From Vagococcus entomophilus (lineage in GTDB: Bacteria > Bacillota > Bacilli > Lactobacillales > Vagococcaceae), in contig NZ_NGJZ01000001.1 in the NCBI RefSeq assembly GCF_003987595.1, positions 1,178,001-1,242,000 on the forward strand: DNA of 64,000 bases, read 5' to 3'. How positions within the stretch are numbered: position 1 is the stretch's first letter; each line of letters starts with the position of its first letter. Shown piece by piece: positions 8,765 to 17,017 of this stretch. The notes under the pieces were generated by a model, which worked only from the letters and a program-made list of their open reading frames with translations, ran no database searches and was not told where the DNA came from. Both the position numbers and the translations under genes were made by a program.

Positions 8765-9631
8765 ATGTTTCATTCTATCGAAGAACTGGTACAATTAAGC
8801 AACCAGCTCGGCTCTGTTTCAGAAGCTATGATTCAAGTTGAAATGGAAACCTCTGGTCAAGACAGACAAGTCATCTTGAACCATATGAAAAACAATCTTG
8901 CTGTTATGAAGCAATCAGTTGATGAAGGAATCGCAGGAGTTGAGTCTGTGACTAAACTAACTGGTGGAGACGCCAAAAGGATGGATGACTACCTAAACAA
9001 AGGACAAACTCTAAGTGGCCCTACCTTGTTAAAGGCAGTTAGGAATGCTATTGCCGTCAACGAAGTAAATGCAAAAATGGGCCTAATCTGCGCCAATCCA
9101 ACGGCTGGAAGTGCTGGAGTGGTTGCTGGTGTTCTGACTTCTATTACTGAGACACGTGCGTTATCACTTGAGCAACAGCTTGAATTTTTATTCACTGCAG
9201 GTGCTTTTGGTTTAGTCATTGCGAACAATGCCTCTATCAGCGGAGCTGCTGGTGGCTGCCAAGCTGAAATTGGTTCTTCTAGTGCGATGGCCAGTGCTGC
9301 CCTTGTCGCAATTTCAGGTGGAAGTCCTGACGCAAGCGCACAAGCTGTTGCGATTACTCTCAAAAATATGATGGGACTCATCTGCGATCCTGTGGCTGGA
9401 CTAGTGGAGGTACCTTGCGTTAAACGAAATGCCTTAGGGGCATCTCAAGCTTATATTTCGGCCGACATGGCTTTAGCGAGTATCTGCAGCGTGATTCCCC
9501 CTGATGAAGTGGTTGCTGCAATGTACAAGGTTGGCGTTCAAATGCCTAGTAGCTTTAAAGAAACAGCAGAAGGTGGCTTAGCTGACACTCCTACTGCTCG
9601 CAGATTAGAAAAAGAAATTTTTTCTACATAA
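8765..9631 (+). CDS. sdaAA: L-serine dehydratase, [4Fe-4S] alpha subunit
   Basis: Large catalytic subunit; the oxygen-sensitive [4Fe-4S] cluster acts as Lewis acid in removing the serine hydroxyl. 288 residues with conserved cysteines in ICANPTAGS, GGCQAEIGS and LICDPVAGLVEVPC, the cluster-binding region of the family. AGGAGG precedes the ATG. It forms a two-gene operon with sdaAB, divergent from rplK, and separates the rplK-rplA unit from nusG. Confidence 0.96.
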   Translation: MFHSIEELVQLSNQLGSVSEAMIQVEMETSGQDRQVILNHMKNNLAVMKQSVDEGIAGVESVTKLTGGDAKRMDDYLNKGQTLSGPTLLKAVRNAIAVNEVNAKMGLICANPTAGSAGVVAGVLTSITETRALSLEQQLEFLFTAGAFGLVIANNASISGAAGGCQAEIGSSSAMASAALVAISGGSPDASAQAVAITLKNMMGLICDPVAGLVEVPCVKRNALGASQAYISADMALASICSVIPPDEVVAAMYKVGVQMPSSFKETAEGGLADTPTARRLEKEIFST

Positions 9632-9701
9632 AATAAAACAGGTGAATAAGGCATTTATATGTTCTATCTGAGAACGAAGCTCGCCTTTCAATAAAAATAA
9701 C

Positions 9702-9752
9702 TAGCGTGGCACCTAAGACTAATGTTTGAGTTTAGTCTTAGGTGCCACGCTA
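9702..9752. terminator. 21-bp perfect inverted repeat, possible terminator
   Basis: Arms 9702-9722 and 9732-9752 are perfectly complementary with an 8-9 nt loop. On the plus strand no T run follows; on the minus strand TTATTTTTATTG follows, so it may end the transcript of the lipase-like gene. It lies between convergent genes. Confidence 0.6.
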
Positions 9753-9833
9753 TAAAAATGCCAAAATTTTTGTTAATTTCAACTTATTTTCGAAAGATTT
9801 GCTACCACTTCCACCCTTTCTACAAATACTGAA

Positions 9834-9876
9834 AGCCTGAGACATCACTTTAAAGTGATATTCCAGGCTCTTTTTT
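9834..9876 (+). terminator. terminator of sdaAB-sdaAA
   Basis: AGCCTG / CAGGCT outer stem and ATCACTTT / AAAGTGAT inner stem followed by CTTTTTT. It belongs to a family of related hairpins also seen at 34775 and 43195. Confidence 0.8.
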
Positions 9877-9894
9877 GTATTGCTTCGCTCCGTT

Positions 9895-10755
9895 CTATTT
9901 TCCCCACAAAAATCGTACCACCATGTTATCTACTTCTTCATTTTCATGAAGTCCGCTATGATTGGCTGCTTTTCCTTTTACATACTGAAACTGATAGTTT
10001 ACCCCGTGTGTCCGAAGTAATTTTCCAATGCCAGCAACACTTCCAATTGGGACGGTGCCGTCTCCATGTGTTTGCTTGTCAATTTCACCACCAATATTGA
10101 GAATTTTTGTTGCAATAGAAACTTGCGCCATTTTTTGAGTAAATTCTTGATATCTTTCTGATTCCTGATTTGACAACACCCCTTCTTTATCAATCATTTC
10201 AGTAGACCGACTGTCTTCGATAAAGTTATTAAACGGCGCACCAATGGAAACAAATTTGCTTACAATGGGCAGATTTTCTTGATTACTGTAGGTTAACAGA
10301 TATCTTAAGCTACTTACTCCTCCCATAGAATGTCCAACTAAATTGACCTTTTCGACACCATATTTCTCTTTCAAATAAACCAAGACATTCTTAATCCATT
10401 TTGCCTGATTCCATTCATTGTTTTTATTATCCTCAAATAAGACCTGAATCAATGGATTATTTTCTTTTTCAAAAACACCACTTTGCTCAATCGTTCCATC
10501 TTCTTGAACGGTTAACCTAATGGATGTGACACCGACTGTTTGTTGGCTAAAACGCCGAATCATTCCCCCAAAAGAAAAACGAGTTCCGCCATACCCATGG
10601 ATAAACACTGTAGGTACACTAGACTTGGTTACATTTTCTTTTTGGGGTTGCTCTTGATCCGTAACGCTTTTAAAAGAATGATCCTTTTGTCCATAAAAAT
10701 AACTGAAACCTAGAACCAAGCTGAGAAGCAATACAATCCACCATATTTTTTTCAT
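9895..10755 (-). CDS. membrane-anchored alpha/beta hydrolase (DUF915-type)
   Basis: 286 residues from the ATG at 10755, which has GGAGGG just before it. Residues 4-22 form a membrane or signal segment, so the enzyme is probably outside the cell. HGYGG at 53-57 is the oxyanion region and GHSMGG at 141-146 holds the nucleophile Ser143; GDGTVP and ANHSGLHE supply the expected Asp/His region. The pattern fits the DUF915 lipase/esterase-like family common in lactobacilli and enterococci. The substrate is unknown. It follows nusG by about 95 bp on the same strand, but no functional link to transcription is apparent. Confidence 0.85.
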   Translation of the reverse strand: MKKIWWIVLLLSLVLGFSYFYGQKDHSFKSVTDQEQPQKENVTKSSVPTVFIHGYGGTRFSFGGMIRRFSQQTVGVTSIRLTVQEDGTIEQSGVFEKENNPLIQVLFEDNKNNEWNQAKWIKNVLVYLKEKYGVEKVNLVGHSMGGVSSLRYLLTYSNQENLPIVSKFVSIGAPFNNFIEDSRSTEMIDKEGVLSNQESERYQEFTQKMAQVSIATKILNIGGEIDKQTHGDGTVPIGSVAGIGKLLRTHGVNYQFQYVKGKAANHSGLHENEEVDNMVVRFLWGK

Positions 10756-10849
10756 TTTTCCCTCCATAATACAAAAAAGATGCAAGCAAAACACTGCCCC
10801 CATCTTTTCTATCATCCATCAGATACTCTTCTAAAAAACTCATTTATAT

Positions 10850-11392
10850 TTAGATTTTGTCTATTTGTTCAAAATCAAGCTCCGTACTTGTTTCACGGCC
10901 AAACATATCAATGTTTACTTTTAATTTTTGACGTTCAGAATCGATTTCGGTAATAATTCCTGTCAGACCAGAAAACGCTCCTTCAATAATCGTTACTGCT
11001 TCTCCTAGCTCAACATCCAATTCTTTATGACGCGTACTTAACCCTAATTGACGTAAAATATGTTCAATTTCTTCTTTTAGAAGCGGAGCAGGCTTACTTC
11101 CTGCACCATGTGAGCCAACAAACCCAGTAACACCTGGCGTATTACGGACTACATACCAAGAATCATCGGTCATCACCATTTCTACGAGTACATAACCGGG
11201 GAATGTTTTTTTTGTATTAATCTTTTCTTTACCATTTTTTACTTCGCGTTCTTCTTCTTCTGGGACAACTACGCGAAAGATGTAATCTTCCATCCCCATA
11301 CTTTGTGCACGTGATTCAATATTTGCTTTTACCTTATTTTCATACCCTGAATAAGTGTGTAATACATACCATTGTTTTTCAAATGTTTCCAT
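10850..11392 (-). CDS. nusG: transcription termination/antitermination factor NusG
   Basis: Binds RNA polymerase and modulates pausing, termination and coupling. 180 residues: an N-terminal NGN domain (KQWYVLHTYSGYENKVKANIE) and a C-terminal KOW domain (GEAVTIIEGAFSGLTGIITEID). Third gene after rpmG and secE, separated from secE by about 106 bp that contain an extended -10 and a hairpin, so it may also be expressed separately. Confidence 0.96.
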   Translation of the reverse strand: METFEKQWYVLHTYSGYENKVKANIESRAQSMGMEDYIFRVVVPEEEEREVKNGKEKINTKKTFPGYVLVEMVMTDDSWYVVRNTPGVTGFVGSHGAGSKPAPLLKEEIEHILRQLGLSTRHKELDVELGEAVTIIEGAFSGLTGIITEIDSERQKLKVNIDMFGRETSTELDFEQIDKI

Positions 11393-11403
11393 TTCGAGTA
11401 GTC

Positions 11404-11466
11404 CCTCACTTTGTGTAAAATAAAAAAACCTCAGATTACCGAAGTTTTCTCTTCAGACATAGTATA
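11404..11466 (-). promoter_or_regulatory. possible nusG promoter and leader hairpin
   Basis: TGC-TATACT (extended -10, 11466-11461) is followed by CTGAAG / CTTCGG with a 6-nt loop and, a little later, seven T residues, all before the nusG ribosome binding site. No good -35 is seen. It could be an internal promoter with an attenuator. Confidence 0.4.
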
Positions 11467-11498
11467 GCACTGTTTTTAAAGCTTGACTAGTCCATTTC

Positions 11499-11678
11499 TT
11501 ATAAGAATAAGTTTAGTGCTTGTTTGATTGCAAAATCAGCTACTGCAAAGAAAGCGGCAAAAATGATGGTTGTTTCAATTACAACGACAACATCTTTTCT
11601 AAGTTGCTTTTTTGAAGGCCAAGTAACGATTTTCATTTCTTCATTTACGCTTTTAATAAAGTTCCCAATTTTTTTCAC
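11499..11678 (-). CDS. secE: preprotein translocase subunit SecE
   Basis: Small essential subunit of the SecYEG channel. 59 residues from the GTG at 11678 (GGAG 8 nt upstream). The N-terminal amphipathic part contains the conserved EMKIVTWPSKKQL motif, followed by one membrane helix (about residues 29-52). The ribosome binding site lies directly on the end of rpmG, so the two are translationally close. Confidence 0.95.
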   Translation of the reverse strand: MKKIGNFIKSVNEEMKIVTWPSKKQLRKDVVVVIETTIIFAAFFAVADFAIKQALNLFL

Positions 11679-11690
11679 AATACATTCTCC

Positions 11691-11843
11691 TTATTTTGTT
11701 TCTTTGTGTAATGTATGTTTTTGACAATATTTACAGAATTTTTTTATTTCTAAACGTTCGGTGCGTTGCCCATCATTGACTGATTTTGAATAGTTGCGAG
11801 AGCCACATACAGAACAGGCCAAGGCTGATTTTTTCACTGCCAT
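11691..11843 (-). CDS. rpmG: 50S ribosomal protein L33
   Basis: 50 residues, [20 protein letters not shown] to HTLHKETK. It keeps both zinc-binding pairs, CSVC at 10-13 and CKYC at 37-40, so it is the zinc-containing (C+) form. In Firmicutes with paralogues this distinction usually reflects zinc-dependent regulation, though no Zur site is visible here. Its stop codon precedes the secE ribosome binding site. Confidence 0.94.
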   Translation of the reverse strand: MAVKKSALACSVCGSRNYSKSVNDGQRTERLEIKKFCKYCQKHTLHKETK

Positions 11844-11876
11844 TCTCTTTCCCCCTATTCCATGTCATACAACGTT

Positions 11877-11905
11877 ACAATATCATTTATTATAAAAACT
11901 GTCAA
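11877..11905 (-). promoter_or_regulatory. rpmG-secE-nusG promoter
   Basis: TTGACA (11905-11900) and TATTGT (11882-11877) with a 17-bp spacer, pointing into rpmG. Confidence 0.8.
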
Positions 11906-12041
11906 TCTTTCCTTTTTATTGAAATCAAGGATTTTAGTTAATTTAACAAAAAAATCCCTATTTTAGTGAATTCTTCTATTGTTTTTAACAAAGGTATGGT
12001 ATATTTTTACTGTATATTAGCGCTTTTAGAGGGGGAATTCC

Positions 12042-12683
12042 ATGTTAATTAAATCAGTTGTTATCAAAAAAGATAACCTAACGACCGTTGATGAATCTTG
12101 TACTTTAGAACAAGCATTGACCATACTTGAACAATCTGGCTACCGTTGCGTCCCTATTTTAGACGAATCTGGTAAAATTTTTAGAGGAAATATCTATAAA
12201 ATGCATATTTATCGTCACAAATCAAATGGTGGAGATATGAGTTTACCTGTTACACATCTGCTTAAGAATGCGACAAAATTCATCTATTTAGACTCTTCTT
12301 TCTTCAAGGTTTTCTTTACAATTAAAGAGTTGCCTTACATCGCTGTTTTGGACAAAAATCATCAATTTTACGGTATTTTGACTCACAGTACGTTATTAAA
12401 CATCTTGGCACAATCTTGGAACGTCCAAGAAGGCAGCTATGTATTAACGGTTGCTTCTGCTGGACGCCACGGAGACCTTGCACTAATGACAAAAATTATT
12501 TCTAAATTTTCAAGTATCGCCAGCTGTATCACATTAGATATTGGGAAAGATGAATTTATTCGTCGAACAATGTTTACTTTACCGGCCGGTACAACAGAAA
12601 AAACTACAGAAGATATTATTGCTGCTTTAGAGAAAAAAGACTTTAAAGTTGTAGAAATTGAAAATTTGGCAAAAGAAGTTTAA
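12042..12683 (+). CDS. cbpA: CBS-domain protein, CbpA-like c-di-AMP-binding protein
   Basis: 213 residues: two CBS motifs fill about residues 1-135 (IYLDSSFFKVFFTIKELPYIAVLD and GILTHSTLLNIL in the second) and an ACT-like domain the rest (SAGRHGDLALMTKIISKFSSI). This order matches the CbpA family of Listeria and enterococci, which binds cyclic di-AMP. In that family the protein is thought to report second-messenger level to unknown partners. Single gene with GAGGGGG before the ATG and its own bidirectional terminator. Nucleotide binding is inferred from family. Confidence 0.75.
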   Translation: MLIKSVVIKKDNLTTVDESCTLEQALTILEQSGYRCVPILDESGKIFRGNIYKMHIYRHKSNGGDMSLPVTHLLKNATKFIYLDSSFFKVFFTIKELPYIAVLDKNHQFYGILTHSTLLNILAQSWNVQEGSYVLTVASAGRHGDLALMTKIISKFSSIASCITLDIGKDEFIRRTMFTLPAGTTEKTTEDIIAALEKKDFKVVEIENLAKEV

Positions 12684-12695
12684 TCCACTCAACTA

Positions 12696-12738
12696 AAAAG
12701 ACTGGGAACTAACGCAAAAGTTAGGTCCCAGTCTTTTT
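12696..12738. terminator. bidirectional terminator between cbpA and queT
   Basis: AAAAAGACTGGGA / TCCCAGTCTTTTTT stem with an inner CTAAC/GTTAG part, A run on one side and T run on the other; it serves both convergent genes. Confidence 0.88.
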
Positions 12739-13229
12739 TAGTCTAGTTTAAACTTTACACTTTTGCCCACCACATACATGATTGGTGCTGATAAAGTCAT
12801 AATAATCGCTTCACTCAAAGCAGTGGAAGCATACGTTGCCCAAAATGGTAATTGAAAGGCAATATGCAACATCCAAGCGATTGAAAACATACTAATCGTA
12901 AAAATAAAAATATTGAACACCATACGTGCCCATGTATTTTTTACAAATTTACAAAATAACGCCGTGAGACCCAACGCAATAAGTGTTTGACCACTACCAA
13001 AAACAACGTCTAACCACCCTGCCTCAGCGTATAAAAGATTGTAAATAAATACACCTCCAAACACGCCCCAAATTAGCTTGCGATTAAAAACAACTACATG
13101 ATTTAATGCTTCTGATATTCTAAACTGAACTGCCCCTTGTGAAACTGGACTAACCATAATTGTTAAAACTAAATACATGGCTGCAAGAATCCCATTGGCA
13201 AGTACTATTCTTAATTTTTTATTTCTCAT
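12738..13229 (-). CDS. queT: queuosine precursor transporter QueT
   Basis: 163-residue membrane protein with about five hydrophobic helices and the QFRISEALNHVVVF and EAGWLDVVFGSGQT motifs of the QueT family, the substrate-specific component of an ECF transporter for a queuosine precursor. A preQ1 riboswitch overlaps its ribosome binding site, which independently supports the assignment. The energising EcfA/T module must be encoded elsewhere. Confidence 0.93.
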   Translation of the reverse strand: MRNKKLRIVLANGILAAMYLVLTIMVSPVSQGAVQFRISEALNHVVVFNRKLIWGVFGGVFIYNLLYAEAGWLDVVFGSGQTLIALGLTALFCKFVKNTWARMVFNIFIFTISMFSIAWMLHIAFQLPFWATYASTALSEAIIMTLSAPIMYVVGKSVKFKLD

Positions 13230-13234
13230 TTTCT

Positions 13235-13277
13235 TCCTCCTAGTTTTGATAATGCGGGATGGTTGATGAACCGCAGT
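13235..13277 (-). promoter_or_regulatory. preQ1-I riboswitch controlling queT
   Basis: TGCGGTTC ... CCCGCA forms the P1 hairpin, and the A-rich tail TCAAAACTAGGAGG carries the pseudoknot strand directly fused to the Shine-Dalgarno sequence. This is the class I preQ1 aptamer in translational form: ligand binding would hide AGGAGG, 5 nt before the queT start region. Confidence 0.88.
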
Positions 13278-13431
13278 ATATTGATACGTTTTTTATAGTA
13301 ACACAAACGAATTTTATAGCAAGTCTTTCTTGTATTTTGCAACAAAAAGTTCTGAGACGAGTCACTTTTTATTCTTAAATATAGGTTGCTCACTTTTGCG
13401 CTTTTCCTCAGAAAGTTAGTGCTGAATCTGC

Positions 13432-16071
13432 TCATTCCATATAATCATAGGGCGTCTCATCGTGCATCCCAATCATGGGAGAGACTTGTAACTCTTCAAT
13501 CATGGGGATTGTCAAACGTTTCTCTTGATCATTTTTAGTGCCCGTTTCTACGGTCAGTTCTTTTTCTTTATTTATTGGATCAAATAGCGAAACTGCCACT
13601 GCCTGATTTGCTGATTTTTGCGTTTCATTGTCTTTTTGATGAGAGGATTCTTTTATCTGTGTTTCTTTATTTTCTAGAATACTTGTTGTCGCTATTTCTT
13701 CCGTCTGTTCCCCTTTTTCTAGTTCCTCTTGCGCTACTTTGGACAACCCTTCTTCGTATGCTTCTAACTGCAATCTAACATCTAATTTCATTCCATCGGT
13801 CTGTTCAATCCGCTCTTTCAAGGAGGTATGGCGAACAGAAGATTGCTTGTGGACACACGTCTCGAAGGCTTCTGGCTCGCCTAAAAGAATCAGCAAATTC
13901 TTACTTCTGGTAATTGCAGTATATAGGAGATTACGCTGTAGCATTCGTTGATACTGACGAACCATTGGGAGAATGACCATATTAAACTCACTTCCTTGTG
14001 ACTTGTGGATAGAACAACAATAAGAAAGCGTAATTTTATTCCATTCGTTCCGTCTGTAAGTCACTTCTGCGCTATCAAATTGAATCACCAACTCATCAAC
14101 TTTGTCCTCAGATTCTTTGGCTAAAATGATTCCCGTAATCTCTCCCATATCACCATTAAACACGTTACTTTCAGGACTATTCACTAACTGTAAGACCTTA
14201 TCTCCTATGCGATAAATTTTATCATTCCATTGAACTTCTTTTCTTGTTTTGTCTGGGTTCGGATTAAATATTTCTTGCATCATTTTATTGAGTGCATCAA
14301 TTCCAGCCGCCCCTCTGTACATCGGGGCAAGGACTTGAATATCCTGAGCACGAAACCCCTTCTCTTTCGCTCTGGTGACTACTTGTCGAATAATCGGTTC
14401 AATTTGGTACGCATTTGCTTGAAAAAAGGAACGATCTTTTTGATTACTAATAAAATCTTTGGGAAGTAAACCGTTTTTTATATCATGTGCTAAAGAAATA
14501 ATGGTGGAGCCATCTTCTTGCCTAAAAATTTCATTCAGCTCTCTTTTGGGAATGGATGAAACTGCAAGCAAATCATGGAAGACTTGACCAGGTCCAACCG
14601 ATGGCAGTTGATCCTTATCTCCCACAAAAATCACTTGCATATTAGTCGGGATGGCTTTTATTAACGTATTGGCCAACCAAGTATCAAGCATTGACATTTC
14701 GTCTATAATCAAAAGACCGCCTTCTAGTTCTTTAGCAGAAACTGTCGTGTTTTTTTCTCGGCCACTTAGCCCAAGCAAGCGATGAATCGTTCCAGCAGTT
14801 AATCCAGTTGTTTCGTTCATTCTTTTGGCTGCTCTACCAGTCGGGGCAGCAAGCAAAATTGGGAAGATTGCTTGATGATAGTCATTGATATCAAGTGATA
14901 AACCATTTAGCTCTGCAAATAGGGATACAATCCCGTTAATCACAGTAGTCTTTCCTGTACCCGGACCCCCAGTTAAAAGAAAAAGTGGGGATTTGATTGC
15001 GGCCTTCATTGCTTCGACCTGTGAATCCCCATAGACAATGTCTTGTTTTTTTTCCAATAAACGGATTGCTTTATCGATCGCTTTTTCATCATAGTGAATC
15101 TCTTTTTTGCGAGCCAGCAAGCGCTGGATTCCAGTGCCAATTCCCCATTCCGAAAAATATAAGGAGTTTTCATAAAGCTTGGTGTCCTCTTGCTGAATTT
15201 TTCCTTCATTGGTCAAATGAATAATCTCATCTGCTACCTTATTAGGACTTATTTCAAAAGGACGACTTGCTTCTAGTGTCTGCAATGTTGCACTTAGTAA
15301 TTGCTCAGCAAAAACATAGGTATCCCCAGTACTCATCGAATGTAAAAGCAATTCATAAAGGATTGCCGCACGAATTCTTTGTGGAGCATCTGCTTGAATG
15401 CCCACTTGTTCAGCTAAATTATCAGCGCGCTTAAAACCCACCCCTTCAATATCTTCAACTAAGCGGTACGGATTTTCTCGAATCAACTCCATCGTCTCTT
15501 CTTTATACGTCTGATAGATGGCAAAAGCTAAGCGATTCCCAAAGCCGTACTGATTCAACCCTACAATCGTTTGTTCCATCCCGTAGTTTAAGCGTAGCGT
15601 TTCAAGCAACGTTTGACGCTTTTTTTCGTTTAGATTTGGAACTTCATTCAAGCATTCTGGTGTATCAATCATCTTATCAATGGCTTTTTCTCCCAAAACT
15701 TCCACAATGGCTTCCGCAGTTTTACGACCAATGCCACTGAATTTTTCGCTTGATAAATATGCAACAATTCCACTCTCAGAAGTAGGTTTTTCCTGAATGT
15801 AACTTGCTACTTGAAACTGTCGCCCAAATTTTGGGTGATCTACAATTATCCCAATAAAACGGTATGTTTCTTCTTCTTGAATTTGTCCAAAACTTCCTGT
15901 TACAACAATTTCTTTTTCTAAGAAGTTCGTATTGGTTTCGACGACCTTTATTAGCATCACTTTATAAAAATTTGCTGCGTTTTCAAAAAAAATCGCCTCA
16001 ACTTTTCCAACAATATATTCTTGCTCTTCTTTTGTTCCACCAAGTCGTGTCATCTCACTCAACAGTTTCAC
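13432..16071 (-). CDS. recD2: RecD2-type ATP-dependent DNA helicase
   Basis: 5'-3' superfamily 1B helicase acting in DNA repair independent of RecBC. 879 residues: N-terminal OB and helix-hairpin-helix-like region, Walker A GGPGTGKTT at 368-376, LLIIDEMSMLD as Walker B, FVGDKDQLPSVGPGQ as motif III, and a C-terminal SH3-like/2B region with YRIGDKV and SIHKSQGSEF. The last 100 residues are an acidic, low-complexity tail rich in E, K, Q and T. Start unclear: GTG at 16071, TTG at 16062 or ATG at 16053; AGGTG favours the TTG. Confidence 0.94.
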   Translation of the reverse strand: MKLLSEMTRLGGTKEEQEYIVGKVEAIFFENAANFYKVMLIKVVETNTNFLEKEIVVTGSFGQIQEEETYRFIGIIVDHPKFGRQFQVASYIQEKPTSESGIVAYLSSEKFSGIGRKTAEAIVEVLGEKAIDKMIDTPECLNEVPNLNEKKRQTLLETLRLNYGMEQTIVGLNQYGFGNRLAFAIYQTYKEETMELIRENPYRLVEDIEGVGFKRADNLAEQVGIQADAPQRIRAAILYELLLHSMSTGDTYVFAEQLLSATLQTLEASRPFEISPNKVADEIIHLTNEGKIQQEDTKLYENSLYFSEWGIGTGIQRLLARKKEIHYDEKAIDKAIRLLEKKQDIVYGDSQVEAMKAAIKSPLFLLTGGPGTGKTTVINGIVSLFAELNGLSLDINDYHQAIFPILLAAPTGRAAKRMNETTGLTAGTIHRLLGLSGREKNTTVSAKELEGGLLIIDEMSMLDTWLANTLIKAIPTNMQVIFVGDKDQLPSVGPGQVFHDLLAVSSIPKRELNEIFRQEDGSTIISLAHDIKNGLLPKDFISNQKDRSFFQANAYQIEPIIRQVVTRAKEKGFRAQDIQVLAPMYRGAAGIDALNKMMQEIFNPNPDKTRKEVQWNDKIYRIGDKVLQLVNSPESNVFNGDMGEITGIILAKESEDKVDELVIQFDSAEVTYRRNEWNKITLSYCCSIHKSQGSEFNMVILPMVRQYQRMLQRNLLYTAITRSKNLLILLGEPEAFETCVHKQSSVRHTSLKERIEQTDGMKLDVRLQLEAYEEGLSKVAQEELEKGEQTEEIATTSILENKETQIKESSHQKDNETQKSANQAVAVSLFDPINKEKELTVETGTKNDQEKRLTIPMIEELQVSPMIGMHDETPYDYME

Positions 16072-16229
16072 CTACTTTTTCTTTCTCATTCCTATAGTTT
16101 ATAAGTAAATCAACCATTAATCAATAGGTTCTCAGAAATGAACAGATAAAAAACTTTCTATTCACCCGCTTTTGATTTAAAATAAAAGAGGAATCATTTT
16201 ATTTTTATTGAGTTGAAAAGGAGCATTCT

Positions 16230-16871
16230 ATGTCCAAAAAGAAACTATCAAAAAAAGGCAAAAGAAATCGATTTCTTGCTCTGAGCATCTTGGTTTTACT
16301 TTTTCTCTTACTAGTATTCAATTTAGGCCGTTCTTTTTCCAAAAATGACAAAAAAGAACGTCATTCGATGACGACAGAATCTTCTATCACAAGTTCTTCG
16401 TCGACTTCTACTTCTACTTCTACTACCAAGGAATCGGCAATTGACTGGCGTGCTCCCTCACAAACAAAAGCTTACCCAACACTTCAAACAGGCGACTGGG
16501 TACTCGTCTCGACAAAAAAGCAACGTGTCTATGTGAAAAGAGGCGAACAAGTTCTTTACACTATGTATTGCTCAACAGGTACAAATGATAGTCCCACCCC
16601 ACTGGGGACTTATAGTGTTGAAGCAGAGCGCGGAGAAAACTTCTATAACGCGGCCTCAGCTGAAGGAGCAAATTACTGGGTTTCATTTAAGGACCACGGT
16701 ATCTACTTATTCCATAGTGTTCCCGTGGATCAAAATGGTCAGTATATCGAAAGTGAGGCAAAACATTTAGGAGTCACTGCAAACTCTCACGGTTGTGTTC
16801 GTTTATCCGTTGCGGATGCTAAGTGGTTTTATGAACATGCTCTTTATGGGATGAAAGTGGTTATCGAATAA
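16230..16871 (+). CDS. L,D-transpeptidase (YkuD domain), membrane-anchored
   Basis: 213 residues: basic N-terminus, one membrane helix (about 15-32), a Ser/Thr-rich linker (47-68) and a YkuD catalytic domain from about residue 88 to the end. The active-site motif SHGCVR at 186-191 carries the nucleophile Cys189, with His162 in LFHSVP. Such enzymes cross-link or modify peptidoglycan outside the membrane; in enterococci the family includes beta-lactam-insensitive 3-3 cross-linkers, but this short form may instead be a protein or amino acid exchanger. AAAGGAG precedes the ATG. Confidence 0.92.
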   Translation: MSKKKLSKKGKRNRFLALSILVLLFLLLVFNLGRSFSKNDKKERHSMTTESSITSSSSTSTSTSTTKESAIDWRAPSQTKAYPTLQTGDWVLVSTKKQRVYVKRGEQVLYTMYCSTGTNDSPTPLGTYSVEAERGENFYNAASAEGANYWVSFKDHGIYLFHSVPVDQNGQYIESEAKHLGVTANSHGCVRLSVADAKWFYEHALYGMKVVIE

Positions 16872-16879
16872 AAAAACAA

Positions 16880-16920
16880 GCAGGGTAAAAACGAATTAAG
16901 TTTTTACCCTGCATTCTTTT
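16880..16920. terminator. bidirectional terminator after the L,D-transpeptidase
   Basis: GCAGGGTAAAAAC / GTTTTTACCCTGC, 13-bp perfect stem with a 7-nt loop, T-rich on both sides. Confidence 0.85.
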
Positions 16921-17017
16921 TATTGTATCCCAATATAGCATGGTATCCAACCCCTTAATTGGTGTCCAAAAATCGGCTAAGTCTGCCTATTTTTCTATTA
17001 AATCAACTTTTATCATT

